Below, in pieces: positions 63,013-64,000 of a stretch of 64,000 nucleotides of DNA. The notes beneath the pieces were generated by a model, which was not told the DNA's origin, did not search any database, and saw only the letters and a program-made list of their open reading frames with translations. The stretch is taken from contig JACKAC010000001.1 of assembly GCA_020635255.1 (NCBI GenBank), positions 372,001 through 436,000 on the forward strand, in the 5' to 3' direction. Every line of letters starts with the position of its first letter. Position 1 is the first letter of the stretch. The DNA comes from Ignavibacteriales bacterium (GTDB lineage Bacteria; Bacteroidota; Ignavibacteria; Tepidaquicellales; Tepidaquicellaceae). Position numbers and translations under genes: made by a program.

Positions 63013-63504
63013 ATGACAAAGAAGTTTTTACTAATTATTGCGGTAGTATTTATTTATGCAGGAACTGCTTCAGCGCAAGTAAAAGATCTTAATTTCAAAC
63101 TCACACACCAGATAATAGAAACACAGTCCTATGTTGTAGGTGATGATGAAGGGCATACGGTCGGTGTAGCCAAAGGAACGGGACTCGGATATTTCGATGA
63201 AGGTGTCGCGGTACTGACAGCATACTTTATATTTGATTATACCGACGGCAACGGCGGATTTACGGGTTATTATGTGATAGAATTTACCGATGAGTCCGAG
63301 ATCACATTAAAAGCGGTTGGTACGGCACTCGAATACCCGGATGAAAAAAAGACGGTCTTTGATACCGAGATAACATACATTGGCGGTAAAGGGAAATACC
63401 TTGGTATTACAGGCAAGGGAACAATGATTGGACAGAGGAAGAATCGCGTCGAATCGGGCGCTCCGGTATTCCTCGAGGTTACATCTACTTATGAAAACAG
63501 GTAA
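63013..63504 (+). CDS. Hypothetical secreted beta-barrel protein, allene oxide cyclase/dirigent-like
   Basis: A 163-residue exported protein. A signal peptide ends near ASAQ (residue 22). The mature part is beta-rich, with GLGYFDEGVAVLTAYFIF, GGFTGYYVIEF, and GGKGKYLGITGKGTMIGQ near the end. That closing pattern (GKGKY-G-TGKG) resembles the allene oxide cyclase-like barrel found in bacteria and plants. The function is unknown. It is 12 bases after prmA. Confidence 0.6.
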   Translation: MTKKFLLIIAVVFIYAGTASAQVKDLNFKLTHQIIETQSYVVGDDEGHTVGVAKGTGLGYFDEGVAVLTAYFIFDYTDGNGGFTGYYVIEFTDESEITLKAVGTALEYPDEKKTVFDTEITYIGGKGKYLGITGKGTMIGQRKNRVESGAPVFLEVTSTYENR

Positions 63505-63506
63505 CA

Positions 63507-63854
63507 TTGGGAAAACCCGACGGAAATATTTTTGAATATGACGTGGATGGCAGTTCTAAGTATGAAAAGTTCGACGAACTCTTTGCTTTGGGAGGTACTC
63601 TCGTCGAGAGGATAGTCTCGACAGGGCAGTCAACACCCGAAGGTAAATGGCTTGAGCAGGATAGAGATGAATGGGTGGTGCTTTTGCAGGGGAATGCAAA
63701 GCTGTCTTTCGAAGGTGGCAATGATGTCGATTTAAATAGAGGAGATTATGTTTTTATTTCCGCCGGTACAAAGCATAGAGTCGAAATGACAAGCAGTGAA
63801 CCGGAATGTTTATGGCTGGCATTTCATGGGAATTTTACAGAAGAAGGTGAATGA
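63507..63854 (+). CDS. Cupin domain protein
   Basis: A 115-residue single-domain cupin. The conserved beta segments are DEWVVLLQGNAKLSFE with the first acidic-metal motif, and GDYVFISAGTKHRVEM with the second motif's histidine. It probably binds a metal or small ligand; the enzyme role cannot be assigned. The start is TTG 63507, forced by a TGA at 63492, with AGG five bases upstream. It lies two bases after the secreted barrel gene. Confidence 0.75.
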   Translation: MGKPDGNIFEYDVDGSSKYEKFDELFALGGTLVERIVSTGQSTPEGKWLEQDRDEWVVLLQGNAKLSFEGGNDVDLNRGDYVFISAGTKHRVEMTSSEPECLWLAFHGNFTEEGE

Positions 63855-63924
63855 ATTTTATTCATTTGAAAAGAAATCAAATTACTGTAAATTATTATCG
63901 ACCATTCTAATTAAAAAATAACCA

Positions 63925-64000
63925 ATGTTTTATCTTGATGACCTTTTTGATAGGTGGCTGGACAATTGGTTACTAAGTATTGGAGTTCCCGCAGACGTTG
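63925..64000 (+). CDS. Start of an unidentified gene, possibly membrane channel
   Basis: Only 25 codons are present: the frame from ATG 63925 reads DDLFDRWLDNWLLSIGVPAD in its first part and leaves the window open. The short amphipathic start resembles the N-terminus of some MscS-type mechanosensitive channels, but too little is visible to call it. Confidence 0.4.
   Translation, partial: MFYLDDLFDRWLDNWLLSIGVPADV

Overview
The window looks like chromosomal DNA of a free-living member of the Bacteroidota/Chlorobiota group, most likely an Ignavibacteria-like lineage. Three secreted proteins end in the type IX secretion signal with a QNYPNPFNP core. There are two large TonB-dependent receptors, several lipoproteins, and Bacteroidota-type promoters (TTG, exactly 20 bases, TAnnTTTG). 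The DNA has moderate to low GC content and most of it is ordinary, densely packed housekeeping sequence on both strands. No rRNA operon, prophage, intact insertion sequence or CRISPR array was found.

Left part (1-13200): an endonuclease III fragment and wecB; a folC-hbd-fur-HAD-acpS run; the stringent-response enzyme Rel converging exactly on acpS; a DUF6263-like lipoprotein; tRNA-Val with its own promoter and terminator; livM-livG-livF without livH or a binding protein, followed by a class I aminotransferase; and a small secreted protein. A 55-residue membrane protein with a CxxC motif sits at 13335.

Middle part (13600-41200): an M1 aminopeptidase operon with a lipoprotein, a glycosyltransferase and a nitrilase; hrcA-grpE-dnaJ; a TonB receptor with a T9SS partner and a second TonB receptor; an LpxH-like phosphoesterase; the fluoride channel crcB with a DUF190 protein behind an unusual double terminator; a reverse-strand yebC-ruvC-ruvA-ppa group; recJ with tRNA-Leu; an ABC ATPase coupled to an outer-membrane barrel protein; a small HATPase; mdh; and rplU-rpmA.

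Right part (41200-64000): the most unusual block is a reverse-strand three-gene cassette at 41832-43931. It holds a DUF2589 protein interrupted by GSGY repeats and two companions of unknown function. One companion shares a gapless 18-residue motif with the DUF2589 protein. Next come a Nudix hydrolase, a desaturase, a zinc ribbon protein and two T9SS beta-propeller proteins. Between those two lies a 1.7 kb gene desert made of nested palindromes and a direct repeat. The rest is metabolic: transaldolase, gcvT, comB-like, ftsK, ltrA, an S9 peptidase, a SPOR lipoprotein, carA, folD, prmA, a secreted barrel protein, a cupin, and the start of an unidentified gene.

All functions are inferred from motifs read by eye. 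No database search was run.
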